A DNA stretch of 64,000 nucleotides from NCBI GenBank assembly GCA_023101885.1, contig JALPQD010000247.1:558001-622000 (forward strand), given 5' to 3'. Position 1 is the first letter of the stretch. Every line of letters starts with the position of its first letter. The stretch comes from Typhlomys cinereus (Eukaryota > Chordata > Mammalia > Rodentia > Platacanthomyidae). The translations under genes were made by a program, and so were the position numbers. The notes under the pieces are model-generated. The model saw only the letters and a program-made list of their open reading frames with translations. It did no database searches and was not told the origin of the DNA. Positions 1 through 11,207 of the stretch are shown here, piece by piece.

Positions 1-756
1 CCACACCCTCCAACCTTCCTGACTGTCCTATGGACCACAGAGTTCCCTCTGGCTTATCTATTCTTGTGGAGGTTCAGGCCTTTTATGGTATACAAAGTTG
101 CCACTCTTCAGGAAGCCCCAAAGACAGGAATATTTCCTTTCACTCATCCAACTTTAGTCCCTGAGATTTCTGCTGTATGTTCTTTTTTCTATTAAGTTCC
201 TCTATAGTATATAGGGTATGTCAATCATTGTGCAGGTATGGTAATTTCAAGTCTCACTGCAGTGAGTTTCTAGATGCAGCAGTTCTGACTTGAGTGGAAT
301 GTTTAATGGAGAACCTCCCCATCTTTAGGTCCTTACAATCTCAATACCCCCTCTCCTGTGAGGTTCTCAAAGCCTTAGGATGGGGAAATATTAGGTTGAC
401 CTGATTTTGGGTAAACCTTACCAGGTTGCTGGCATTATGGCTGGCCATTGCTCTCCACTTCACTGTTCCTACTGCCCTAGGCTGCATCCTGTCAGACTGT
501 TGAGAACCTCTACCTCTGTTGTAGAATATTTCAAGGTTGCATGTTGGTTACGTGTTCTTCAAATCTGTGGGTATAATAGCAGTGACTTACAGAGTATTTT
601 GATGTACTGTCTTCCTACCAATAGGTTCATTGGCTGTTTTTCCCTATTGGTCTATTTCCTTCCCTTTTTTGGTTCTTGTTCTAGTTAACAGTAACAGGAA
701 TGTGTTCCATTCTGACTAGCAGATCTTGACTTCAGTCTGAAAGATGTTGGTTGTCT

Positions 757-1208
757 GATATGCAAGATACTCCACACAAGTTAGGGCTGAAGTAATCATA
801 ATAGGACTTTGCATGACCTGTGCAATGACCAACATATCATTAACCCCCCCAAAGTCTAGCATGGATCACAGGTACTAGGATCCTTATAGCCAAGGGAATA
901 ACAGCCACAGTAGTATTCCCATACTAAAGGGGAGCACAAGTAAGAGCTTTAGGCAATGCTACTAAAACCTTACACCTCATCAGAGAGGTGGACCCAGAGG
1001 GAAGTTTGACATGCACACTAAAGGATGCTCCAGGGATTGGGGGGGAGGAGGAAATGGGAGAAAGGGAGAGAGTGAAGAAAAGGAAGGGGAAAAGCGGGGA
1101 GGGAGCAAGGGTATCCTGGGAGGGGTGGAGGGTGGGAGAGGACCAGGGTACCTATTAAGTTTTTATGAATGGGAAAATTAATTAATTAATTAATTAATTA
1201 AAAAAGAA
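757..1208 (+). mobile_element. 5'-truncated L1 3' end nested in an older repeat
   Basis: This is sense-strand L1 3' UTR: GATATGCAAGATACTCC, the purine-rich tract at about 1,037-1,140, GGTACCTATTAAGTTTTTATGAATGG, then an A/T-rich tail. It matches the 3' end of the full-length copy at 29,580-30,015. A near-duplication flanks it: ATGTTGGTTGTCT at 744-756 and ATGTATTGGTTGTCT at 1,209-1,223, interpretable as a slightly decayed TSD. The tail has expanded into an (ATTA)n run. Confidence 0.85.
1176..1200. repeat. (ATTA)n microsatellite in an L1 tail
   Basis: About six tandem ATTA units lie in the A-rich 3' tail of the L1 fragment just described. It is a small example of an L1 tail seeding a simple repeat. 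Confidence 0.9.
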
Positions 1209-1799
1209 ATGTATTGGTTGTCTCCTTGATATTCATGCCACTTTTACACTGGTGGTCACCTGTTGCTAGGATGATTTTTCTGGCAACTTGCAGATCTCAT
1301 GAGTTGATGAGGCCTGTGATTATTTCTTTCCCCCAGTTGCTTCTACAGTATTCCTTGGTAATATGTAAGATATCCAGCAGGGCGGAATTTCTCAGACCGG
1401 TTCTTCTCTTTTGATACTTTGATTGCTATTAAAGATTTCTACACATGAACATTCTACCATCTTGAAAAATCAATTTTTTTTTACATATTGAAAGTTATAG
1501 GCAAGCAGTAAAGCAATAATAAATGAATCTACAATTCAAAGTGACTCAATACTTTGGTAATATTTTAAGTATCTTGCATTATGTTTTAGCTAATGTATTT
1601 AACATTGTGACTTATATTTTCAGGTAATTAAACAACATAAGAATGTTTATGTTATCTGTTGTGATTTAAAATAAAGATGCTGAGTGGTATTCACAAATAT
1701 GCTGATTTCATTATATAATGATTTTCTCTTGTTTAGTATTTCATTATTTACTCACTAAACTTCAAAAATAATGGTATAATAAATAACTGTCCTGTAAGT

Positions 1800-2578
1800 T
1801 TAACAAGAATGTATGAAAGGAGACAACAAAGCTTCAGACAAAGAGCAGGCTATGAATCTTTAGTTTGGAAGACAGTATACCAAACTGCTTTGTAAAAGCC
1901 TGTTATTATATCCATGGATTAGAAAAATACTCAGCACTTGATCTAGAAGCCTATTTCTTCAGTTGACATAGTTTTGCTGAAAAACACAGCTCACCAAAGT
2001 GCAGAAAATAAGTGACTGTCGACTGTTTATCTGTAAATAGGGCATATACCTCATTTACCCCTACCCCAAAGCTCAGGGAACATCATGGAAAAAGGGTCAG
2101 TAACACTGTGAGAACCTAATGCAACACAGTGGTGGACCTGACATTATTTCTTAGACATGATAGAGTTCTTATATACAAGATTTCATGGCAGATATGTTTA
2201 TTTATGCAAGAATTAAATGGGGCTGTCTTAATATCTCACAGTGAAAGCAGAAAGATCTCAAGAAGATGTGCACCACTCTGAGAGACTGAAGAGGACTAAG
2301 ACTAAAGATGATAGGAATGAAAAGGGGAATCCTTTCCATTGATCTATGATACTTTCTGGAGCATGAAACAAGTCAGGCACATGTCATAAAAGACAAACTA
2401 GATGAAATACAGCGGGCCACATATGTGAAAAGATTTGAAAATAGGAGGGAGTGTCACATGGTAGATGAAGGACTACAAGAGGAAAAGTAGGGGGATGGGA
2501 CTTGGGACAAAGGAGTAAAAAATGAAAATATTATGAATTCACTATATTTATTTGTGCAACATTAAAAAATAAAGGAAT
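1800..2578 (+). mobile_element. Old rodent L1 (Lx-like) 3' UTR
   Basis: Weakly conserved sequence shares blocks with 18,180-18,715, 39,561-40,340 and 57,440-57,880: 'CCCCAAAGCTCAGGGAACATCATGGAAAAAGG', 'GAAAAGATTTGAAAATAGGAGGGAG', and an end reading ATGAATTCACT...AAAAAATAAAGG. The order resembles the 3' UTR of old rodent L1 (Lx-type) elements as I remember it. There are no clear insertion boundaries or TSD, consistent with age. Confidence 0.55.
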
Positions 2579-2628
2579 GTAAAAAATTCCAAAACTGAAA
2601 AAATTAGGTTTAATTGTCAAAATATTTT

Positions 2629-3586
2629 TAATCTATTTATTTTTTCCACTCATACAAACTTGATAGGTACCCCATTCCCTCCCTCCCTTTACACCTCCCT
2701 GGCTACCCTTGCTATCTCTCTGCTTTTCCCCTTCCTTTCCCCCCTCCCTCCCTTTCTTCCATTGCCCTCCCCCCCCCGCATCCCTGGAGCATCCTTTAGT
2801 GTGCATGTCAAACTTCCCTCTGGGTCCTCCTCTCTGATGAGGTGTAAGGACTCAGTAGCATTATCTAGAGCTCTTTTTTTTGTGTTCCCCTTTAGTATAG
2901 GAACACTATTGTGGCTGTTAATCCCTTGCCTCTAAGTATTCTAGTGCTTGTGATCCATGATGGACTTTGAGGGGTCAATGATATGTTGGTCATTTTGCAG
3001 GTCATACAAGGTTCTATTATGATTATTTTGGCCTTAACTTGTATGGAGTATCTTACATATAATTGTTCCTCCCCATCTTTAGGATCTTACAATCTTACCT
3101 CCCCCTCTTCCACAAATTTCCCTGAGCTTTAGGACAGGGAGAGAGTAGGCTGGCCTGGTTCCAGGTGTTTGATATAGAGTCTCTAATGTTCTGAATTATG
3201 GTTTGTCGATTTTTTTTTTCATTTTTCCTGCTCCTGCACAGCCCTTAGCTCCATCCTGATGGATATTTGATGTCACCCCCTGGTCAGAGATAAAAGGCTG
3301 TTAAAATAGAGTCATATCATAAGAGTAGATTCAAAGGTAGATGGAATAAGAGTAGGAGACTGCAGTGAGGGCGGGATTAGTCTCCCATTTGCAAAATGTT
3401 TACCTTCTATCTGCCAGACTCTATGCCCTCCCTTTCTGGTGAGATCATATCCCATCAGTTGCAAGTGACCAGGAAGGAAAGTCTGTGAGCTTCAGCAACT
3501 GTCTCATTATTTACTTGCAGCCCTTGATGGTGGCCTGTTTTCTCTGCTGTAGCATGATCCCCTCTGTCCTTGTTGCTGGTGGGCCC
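2629..3586 (-). mobile_element. L1 3' UTR, 5'-truncated, antisense
   Basis: On the minus strand this is an L1 3' UTR without coding sequence. On the plus strand it reads TTTATTTTTTCCACTCATACAAACTTGATAGGTACC, then a pyrimidine tract (about 2,665-2,780), then the conserved 3' UTR body. A 12-bp direct repeat, TCAAAATATTTT, flanks it at 2,617-2,628 and 3,587-3,598: a clean TSD. Truncation is at the start of the 3' UTR. Confidence 0.92.
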
Positions 3587-3651
3587 TCAAAATATTTTCT
3601 AAATTTGTGATACACTGTTTCAATTTACTTCTTTACATATTTTACCAATAT

Positions 3652-3869
3652 CTGAACTGGAGAGATGTGTCAGGGTTTAAGACTGTGCCTCACAAGCAGA
3701 AGAACCTGCGTTCATAACCCAGGTCACACCTAAAAAATATCACTCAGAAATTGCTGCAGCCTGGGAAATCCCACTGTAAAGCAAAAAAGAGGTAAAAACA
3801 ATCCAGAATGACTCCAGTAGTCACCCTTTGTCCTCTATAGGGACAAAAATGCTCCCTTATACACATACA

Positions 3870-3920
<51 letters not shown>

Positions 3921-3940
3921 GTACAAAATTTAAAAAATAG
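3652..3940 (+). mobile_element. Older B2/DIP-type tRNA-derived SINE
   Basis: The head (GAACTGGAGAGATGTGTCAGGGTTTAAGACTGTGCC) and a box-B-like GCGTTCATAACCC mark a B2-superfamily tRNA-derived SINE. The middle (GCTGCAGCCTGGGAAATCCCACTG...) differs from the young SINEs but matches the split copy at 11,638-11,865/15,594-15,692. It ends in (CA)24 at 3,872-3,919 and an A-rich tail. The TSD ATATTTTACCAATAT (15 bp) is perfect at 3,637-3,651 and 3,941-3,955. Confidence 0.88.
3872..3919. repeat. (CA)24 microsatellite in SINE tail
   Basis: An uninterrupted CA run between the SINE body and its A-rich end. Its antisense translation gives an artefactual Cys-Val repeat. Confidence 0.95.
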
Positions 3941-4133
3941 ATATTTTACCAATATATAGTCCTATTTAGGCAAACTCGTGTAAGTTCTGATTAAACTCTG
4001 CTGTTTTCATTGTAAATTATATCATTTATTGTCCTCCTTCATATTTGTCTTTCTTATTAAGTAATATCACAGGTATAGTTATGATTAGTAAATATGGAAC
4101 TCTACCATTTGACTTTCCATAAAGCATACTTCT

Positions 4134-5354
4134 TTTTTTTTATTTCCACTCATACAAACTTAACAGGTACACCGATCCCCCCTCCCTCCAACACCCTATC
4201 GCCCTCTGCCCCCCTCCCCTCCACCTTCCCTCCACATCCCCCAGTGTCTCCCCCTCCCATCCCCAGAGCATCCTTTAATGTGCATGACAAACTGTCCTCT
4301 GGATCCTCCTCTCCGATGAGGTGCAAGGACCCAGTGGCATTTCCCAGAACCCTTTCCTGTGTTCCCCTTAAGCACAGGAACACTATTGAGGCTGTCAATC
4401 CCTTGCCTCCAAGGATGCTAATGCCTTTAGCAAATGCTAGACTTTGTGGAGTCAGTAGTGTGTTGGACATTACGCAGGGCATGTAAAGTCCAAATATGAT
4501 TGCTTCGGCCCTAACTTGTGTGGAGTATCTTGCATATCATTACTCCTCCCATCCTTGTGCTCTTGCAATCTTACCGCCCCCTCTTCTGCAAATTTCCCTG
4601 AGCTTCAGGATGGGAGAGATTAGGCTGGCCTAGTTCCAGGTGGTTGATATAGAGTCTCTGATGTTCTGGATTATGGTTTGTTGATTTTTTTTTCAGTTTT
4701 GCTGCTCCTGGAATGCCCTTCACTCCATCCTGATAGGTATTGGGTGTCACCCCCTGGCCAGAGATTAAAAAAAAAAAAACTGTCAAATTAGAGTCTTGTT
4801 ATAAGAGTATATTCAAAGGTAGATGTAATAAAAGTAGGAAACCTCAGTGAGGGAGGGGTCAATCACCCATTTGCGAAATGGTTACTTTCTATCAGCCAGA
4901 ATATATGCCCTCCCCTTCTGGTAAGATCAAACCCCATCAGTTGTAAATGATCAGGAAGGCAAGTCTGTAAACTTAACCAGATGTCTCATTACTTACTTGC
5001 AGTCCTTGATGGTGGCCTATTTTCTCTGCTGTAGCATGGTCCCCTCTTTCCTTGTTACTGGTGTGTCCCTCCTTCCCCATCCCTCCTGTTCATAATCTTT
5101 GCGATTACTGTAGATACTACAGAGATTTATCTTTGAGTGTCTCTAAGTGGGTTTTGTACTAGATGCCACCTATTAGGGAGACCTATTAGTTGACGAGTGG
5201 ATAAGGAAAATGTGATACATCTATACAGTGGAGTACTACTCAGCCATCAAAAATGATGAATTAATGGAATTTGCTGGGAAATGGATGGAATTAGAAACCA
5301 TTATATTGAGTGAAGTATCCCAGACACAAAAAATTAAGCACCATATATACACAG
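4134..5354 (-). mobile_element. L1 3' end with 5' inversion
   Basis: 4,134-5,180 is an antisense L1 3' UTR. From about 5,190 to 5,350 the orientation flips: the plus strand reads the last part of ORF2 (TTGACGAGTGGATAAGG... GAGTACTACTCAGCC...), encoding the IYTMEYYSAIK-like C-terminal region. The flipped part ends (CCATATATA) just before the antisense part begins (CTCCCTAATAGG), so the two arms meet at one point of the L1. A TSD AGCATACTTCT flanks the whole at 4,123-4,133 and 5,355-5,365. This is the twin-priming signature. The junction carries a short repeated filler, CCTATTAG. Confidence 0.9.
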
Positions 5355-5584
5355 AGCATACTTCTATGCACTACCTTATTTCAAAATCACTTAAAAACTC
5401 ATAATTTATGCTATTATCATCTTTCTATCCCATTTTTAGTGCATTGTTAAGCTTTCACAAAGTTCTGATATCCTTGTTGAATGTCACTAGAAAGTCACCA
5501 AAATATGAAGCAGCAATACAATTTAGACTAGATACCAGTTTTTGAAATTATAAATAAAACATTACATGAATACATCCATTCTTT

Positions 5585-5946
5585 TTTTTCTCCCACATTT
5601 TATTTTTCCCAATCATACAAGCTCAATAGGTACCCCCGTTCCTTCCCTCCCTCCAACCCTCCCCAGTCTCCCCTTACACTCTACTCCCTTTTCCCCTTCC
5701 TTACACCTCCTTCTCTCCCTCCCCTTCTCATAGTGCCTCTTCCTTTCCCCTTCCATCCACTGGAGCATCCTTTTGTGTGAATGCAAGCCTCCTTCTAAGT
5801 CCTCCACCCTAGTGAGGTATAAGGACTCAGTGACATAGCCAGGAGCCAGTATGGAAACTCTATTATGACTGTTAATCCCTTGCCTCTAAGGATCCTACTG
5901 CCTGTGATCCATGCTAGATTTTTGGGGGATCATTGACAGAACACAC
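5585..5946 (-). mobile_element. L1 3' end, subfamily with CTCCCACATTTTATTTTT tail
   Basis: Antisense L1 3' UTR of a variant subfamily: on the plus strand the tail junction reads TCTCCCACATTTTATTTTTCCCAATCATACAAGCTCAATAGG, unlike the commoner CCACTCATACAAACTT form. The same variant occurs at 11,866. It is truncated within the 3' UTR. A 9-bp direct repeat CCATTCTTT occurs at 5,576-5,584 and 5,947-5,955, probably the TSD. Confidence 0.85.
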
Positions 5947-6103
5947 CCATTCTTTATTAAATATGCTCCTAAAACAAAATATGTTGTGTTACATCTGACC
6001 AATGTTTAAGTTGTATCAACTATTATCACCAGCTAATCTAATTTCTAATGATATGTTTTCTTTCATTGTGTCCTATTATGATAGTCTGCTACATAAAATT
6101 ATA

Positions 6104-6139
6104 CATATATACATATACATATATATATATATATATAAT
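6104..6139. repeat. (TA)n-rich simple repeat
   Basis: An AT-only stretch with interspersed ACATATA units and a TATATATA core. It is a simple repeat in single-copy surroundings. Confidence 0.85.
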
Positions 6140-6239
6140 ATGCAGTAATAGAGGGTTTGTAAGTCATGAATGTTGCTCTAGGTTTATGTCCAGAAAAACA
6201 AAATGGTTTAATCTTAAAAATAAAGAATAATTAGAAAAT

Positions 6240-9200
6240 AATTTTTTCAGTAGTAGGAGTTGTAAACAAATTTCTCTATTGTAAAGTGAACAGGATTAAG
6301 GATTCTGTCTTTTCCAAGATTTAGATAAAATACAAATGATTTTCAATGACATATATCACAGTTGTGTGCATATGCATGTCTATATATATGTCCTAAATGT
6401 TATGAATTAACTCTTCTCAATTACTAATAACACGTTAATATTTAACTTTAATTAGTCTATATGAATTATAGTAACTGAAAGGTTGTTGTTAAATAGTCTA
6501 AGAGTTGTTCCTTGAATGATACCTTGGATATATGTTCAATAAATCTTGAATTCATAATTCAAGTTCAGAAAAATATGTCTAGCAAAGTTTCTAGGGATCT
6601 CAGAAAAATAATAATTATTATTTTTCCCATGGGGGAGGTATGAAATTAAAATGGTTTCAAAAGAGCATGAACATGAGCAAGGAATCACAATGACATTTTG
6701 ATGATTCAACATTCTTTTTATGAAAAAATATCTCCCTGATCTGCACTACATTTATAGTAAATAGAAGTAGCTACTCTCTCAGTGTTGGAAAAGTATTATT
6801 TAAAATATTATCTGAATGTTTTATATTCAGAAGTAGATATTATTTTGTATTTCGGTGTTTTGAAGCAATGTCAAAAATATACACAGCTGTTTTGTGAGGC
6901 TGCTAATACAGAAAACAATTATGAGTTTTAAGTCTAACATGATTATTCCTTAAGATTGTTATATAGAACAAGAAAAATGAGAAAAATTGTTTCAGAAATG
7001 ATCTTTATGCTTTATTGTCAAGCAGTCAGTTATGATGATTCTAAGGAGATAACAATGAAACCAAAACTACAGTAACTGGAATAATGATAAAAATAGTGTG
7101 GAAATTTCAATCTCTTTTGTAGCAATCTTCTTAAGATATTAAAAAATATTAAGATCTGAACACTTGCCTGTCAATGATGGATCATTATCCAGTAAGCTTT
7201 AACTTATGAAGCATTAAAATCTTTACAAAATGAAGAAAGTAAATAGACTCTTCAGGTAATTTTGTTGATGTTTGTCATTTGTTGCTTGGTAAAACTTTAT
7301 AATGAGCTACTGGTTTGTTCCTTGCATCTCATTAATGCTTCAGATCTGGGGAAACACAGTCATCATAACATTGAAATTAAAAATGAGATTTCTATGTTCT
7401 AAATCCTCACTTTACCAATTAATTTCAAGCTTTGAGATCTTGTAAAATCACTAGCATTTTTAATTCAATTTTGTATACTTAAAATGGAAATATTTAAAAA
7501 ATGAATTGTTCTATTAAAAACACTTAAAATGGTGACTGCCATGTATAAACATTGGAAACATTACACCTCTGTACATTAACTTAGGGCACCGTTCATATGT
7601 TTTGTAGCTTTAAGTAATGGAACTTACCCAACACACACACACACGAATACACACACACACGCATACATACATTACAATCATATGCTTAATTTCTGGAGAA
7701 TCTAATTTTGATAGGTTCATAAATATCAGAAGTTAACAAGAATAACAAATATGATTATATGATCAAATAATATTATATATGACTCAGTGCTTTTATATCC
7801 ATTTTAGACCTAAAGAAACAGAAACTCAGAGATGTATGTAGTTTGCTCACAAGTTGAAAATAGCAGAGATAGTTTTTCAAGCTGTTAGTCATGTTTCATC
7901 CTACATGTTTCTGCCACGATGCCATTGTTCTTTAGACAGTAGAGCAGTAACAGCAGAAGAAACTTAAACCTAAGCATTTTTCAATTGATAAGTCTCTCAC
8001 CTTTTTTGTCTGTTCAGAATGCAGAGAATAAAGTTCAAATATATAAACTATGTAAATTGTGTGAATAGACCAGTGAAATGCTCAGACAGGTTCAGAAAAT
8101 ATTTATCACTTAAGGAATCAAAAGGTAAAATATTTTCAGATTCATATAGCATGAGAAATGGGAATTGGGTTCAGTCCTGGTTAATCATGTGGTTGATATG
8201 ATCAAATTCCTCACCACACTGCCCCTACGTTGAGTGGCTTCTGTTATTTCAATTATGTTTCTCACAACTAAATATGGACATGAACCAAATAGCTGCAAAC
8301 AAATCCAGAAAAATAATTGTCATAAGGCTCCAACCAATAAATTATAAAGAATCATTCACTATTTTATTATGACGCACAATTACTATGTATAAATTATATA
8401 AACTTGCTTTATGAAAAAAGAGTACTTTGTTTACTTGTTTATCATTAGTAGATGCATAAGTTAATCATGCAAAAACAAACTGTGTGTCAAAAACCTAAAT
8501 AAAAGTTGAGGAAGAAATAGACAACACAGAAATGAAAATCAGATTTTATTTCAATCAGTACTTACTTGCACATTCACTGAAGATGGTTAACAACATAATA
8601 TTACTATTCAAAAGTCGTCAGGAATAAATTACATAGACATGTCTCTCAGAAATTAAAATGACAATTGTGAAATTAAGGAGGAAAAGGAGCCAGAAAGGTA
8701 ATTCCAAATGATGGTAATTGGATTGTTTGAGTTAACAAAATTGGATTGTTTGAATTAACAAAATGGTAAGGTGTTGGAGGAAATGTTTCTACAATAGTTG
8801 AACTGTAATTCTGGCTGGTCTTCTGTTACATTAATTGCACTTCTCTGACATATCAGGTGCATTGTCCATTAATAAAATCATCTTAAATGTGCTTTGCTTT
8901 CTCTATTGCTTGATGTAAATAGTACATGTTTTTATTATTAATACATTTTCCTTACTGATATTAGGTGTCAATACTGCTATTGAATGAATTCAAAGCAAAT
9001 ACTCTGAATGATGTGTTGAATATAGAATAGAACTTCCTTCTCAATTTCATCAAAGAGTTTATATATAACCCCCCAAAAGACACCAGACAAAAGTATTGCA
9101 AATACTTTTATGTCTATTCATTTCAAATTCAGTCCTTTTTCCATTCAGTCCCATCTTTCTAGTATTACTTGAGTTAGTTTGAATTTAATTGAGTTCAGTT

Positions 9201-9585
9201 AAGACTCAGAACTGTAAGCAGAGATTTTGGGTTAGGACTGCATTCCCCTATCAACATATTTTTTAAAAGATTTTCATCCAATCCTTTATGGAACCTGTTT
9301 ACTTTGTTAAATTCACTAAGGCAGTCAACCAAAAAAGGCACTTACTGGTGCAAAAGAGGGGACTCAATAGACTTTCTGATGATAGATCATATGTGCCTCC
9401 AAAGTTTCACAGTTGTTTTAACAATGAGTTATCAAAATCAATCAAGCTCAATTTTTCTGGAGTTTTTTTAATATTATGACCATACCTCATTGAACATCTG
9501 ATATCAAAGTAGAAAAAGTATAACTGCAATAGCACTGTAATGCTCAGAAAACAGAATCAGAAAGGTATGTTGTAAGATATTATTT
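6240..9585. other. Mostly single-copy AT-rich DNA, no gene seen
   Basis: I recognise no transposon, exon or RNA gene here. Minor features are a 22-bp perfect palindrome of A/T at 6,604-6,625, an interrupted CA run at 7,629-7,669, and a 23-bp tandem duplication (8,718-8,740 and 8,741-8,763, one mismatch) containing GTTAAC/ATTAAC. The longest open frames are about 60 codons and show no domain. Confidence 0.6.
8718..8763. repeat. 23-bp tandem duplication
   Basis: Two adjacent copies of TTGGATTGTTTGRGTTAACAAAA type sequence differ at one position (GTTAAC versus ATTAAC). Confidence 0.9.
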
Positions 9586-9589
9586 GCGG

Positions 9590-9805
9590 GGAGGCAAGAT
9601 GATTCAGTGGTTAAGACACCTGCTCATAAATATGATCATCTAAGTTTAATGCTTCAAAACCCACATGGGTTTCTGAAAGTAGTTTTCTAACCTCTACTCC
9701 TGCTCCAAGATATGTATATGCCCCCATCTCCTCTATCTATGTATCTATGTATCTATGTATCTATGTATCTATGTATCTATGTATCTATGTATCTATGTAT
9801 CTATG

Positions 9806-9844
<39 letters not shown>

Positions 9845-9930
9845 TTATCTATCTATCATCCATCTATCTATTGTCTATCTATCTCCTGTTCCACCTTCCT
9901 CTCTCTCAAAAATAAATTACAAAATATAAA
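9590..9930 (+). mobile_element. Diverged tRNA-derived SINE (B2-like) with ATCT repeat
   Basis: The head GGGGAGGCAAGATGATTCAGTGGTTAAGACACCTGCTCATAAATATGATCATC resembles a mutated B2-type head (GGAG..ATG.CTCAGTGGTTAAG). It is followed by AACCCACATGGGTTTCTG and ends CTCTCTCAAAAATAAATTACAAAA. A tetranucleotide array occupies the part before the tail. I could not define a TSD. Confidence 0.6.
9733..9885. repeat. (ATGT ATCT)n / (ATCT)n microsatellite
   Basis: A compound array: (CTATGTAT)n followed by pure (CTAT)n and then imperfect units. It produces spurious Tyr-Leu-rich open frames in three registers. Confidence 0.95.
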
Positions 9931-9934
9931 TATT

Positions 9935-10800
9935 TATCAGTTGATTAGCATTTAGGCTGTTTCCATTTCCTTGGTGTAATGAATAGGATCAAAATCAACA
10001 TTTACATGACTAGTAGTGATATAGGTGAATCATAAAGCAGATATATTTTTAGATTTTTGAGGAATCTCCACACTGACTTCAAAGGTAGATGCACTAGTTC
10101 ATGTTCCCTCCAAAAATAAACGAGTATTCCCTTTCCCCTTCATGCTCTTCAACATTTATTGTTTTTTAAATCTTAGCTATTCTGATTAGGCCAACATAGT
10201 ATCTCATACAGCTTTGATTTGCATTTCCTTGATTACTAAGAATGATAATCACTTTTAAGATATTTCCTAGACATTTGCTTTTCTATGAATTTTCTTTGTG
10301 TCAATAGGCCATTTCTAATTGGATCATTTGTTTTGTTCAGTATTTTGGTGTTCTAAATTATACTGGATACTAATTTTCTATCAGATGTATACATGGCAAA
10401 AAAATTATCCTATTCTCTAGAGCTCCTTTTGGCTCAGCTGGAAAAAAATATATTAAGTGAGGTAATTCATTCCCCGAAGCCAAATACTGTATGTTCTTAT
10501 TCATATGTAGATATTAACGTTAAACCTCCAGACTTGTGGAATTGTCCATTTCTAACCTAGAAGTTTTACTTAGAAATAGTTGGGGGTTGGAGGAGAACAA
10601 TCGACAGTGGATCACTCAGTTCCAGATAAGAAATCAGTCTCTCAGCTTTGCATCAGGAAATTTAAATGAAGAGACTAAAGCAGTGCAAAAGCATGAAGTA
10701 GAGAGTGAAAATGCTTTTTTTAAGGTCCATTTTAGTCTCTACCTGAGAAAATTTCAAAGAACTTCATCTGCAGTATATTTTTAAGAAGTTATATGTGTTC
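9935..10800. mobile_element. Ancient L1 ORF2 relic in two orientations
   Basis: 9,935-10,430 matches antisense L1 ORF2 C-terminal sequence (TTTGATTTGCATTTCCTTGATTACTAA, GATATTTCCTAGACATTTGC, TTTTCTATCAGATGTATACATGG). From about 10,443 it reads sense ORF2 end sequence (AAGTGAGGTAATTCATTCCC... TACTGTATGTTCTTATTCATATGTAG). The opposite orientations could be an old 5' inversion or two insertions. The sense part is heavily decayed and its right edge is uncertain. Confidence 0.6.
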
Positions 10801-11207
10801 TCTCTTCCTCTCCTTCTCTCCAAACACACACACACACACATACACACACGTGTTTATGTATATAAGCAGAAAGTTAAAATAACCATTCTTTATTTATACA
10901 TATATAAGCAATATATGCACATGTAAACATAAAGTTAAAATAGTAATTCTTTGTACCTTTTCAAAAGTTGAGTTTCTCTCTAATGAATGCATATGACATT
11001 ATTTTACTATTTTATTTTAAGGAAACATAGAACGTGTATTGAAATTTGTACACAATGATAATAAAAATTAAAAATAAAGTAAAATGAAAATAAAACTGTT
11101 TCCACCTCCATACAAAAGCTCAGTAGGAAAATTCTTGTTTTCCTACTTATTACATTAGATGCAATTTCGTTTTGGACCAGTTTGAACATTTGATTTAAAT
11201 ATGAAAC

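Larger units (their letters stand above)
1..1480 (-). mobile_element. Old L1-like 3' region, split by a younger L1
   Basis: The same sequence family recurs at 20,366-22,140 (opposite strand), 33,289-35,640 and 39,241-39,560. It includes shared stretches such as the segment before 'TTCATTGGCTGTTTTTCCCT' and the later 'TTCATGCCACTTTTACACTGGTGGTC'. Read on the minus strand the family ends in a purine-rich tract and an A-rich tail, like an L1 3' UTR, so I call it an older L1-type 3' region. It is interrupted at 757-1208 by a younger L1 end and resumes at about 1,209. Open frames within it are short and have no recognisable domain. The right edge is approximate and the family name is not known to me. 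Confidence 0.6.

Noticed and set aside
3744..3926. Cys-Val-rich open frames over CA/GT arrays (also near 11,007-11,477, 21,376-21,672, 38,223-38,637, 58,650-58,929)
   Set aside because: They are translations of (CA)n microsatellites and SINE bodies; the similarity between them reflects the shared SINE, not a protein family.
4094..4486. 130-codon Pro/Ser-rich open frame (and similar ones at 2,660, 15,279, 29,513)
   Set aside because: Lies in the antisense pyrimidine tract and body of L1 3' UTRs; equivalent frames recur wherever that sequence recurs and have no L1 or host function known to me.
6604..6625. 22-bp A/T palindrome as a regulatory or origin element
   Set aside because: Composition is only A and T in AT-rich DNA; such palindromes arise readily by chance.
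9712..9955. Tyr-Leu-rich repeat proteins in three frames
   Set aside because: Produced by the ATCT/ATGT microsatellite, which is open in all registers.
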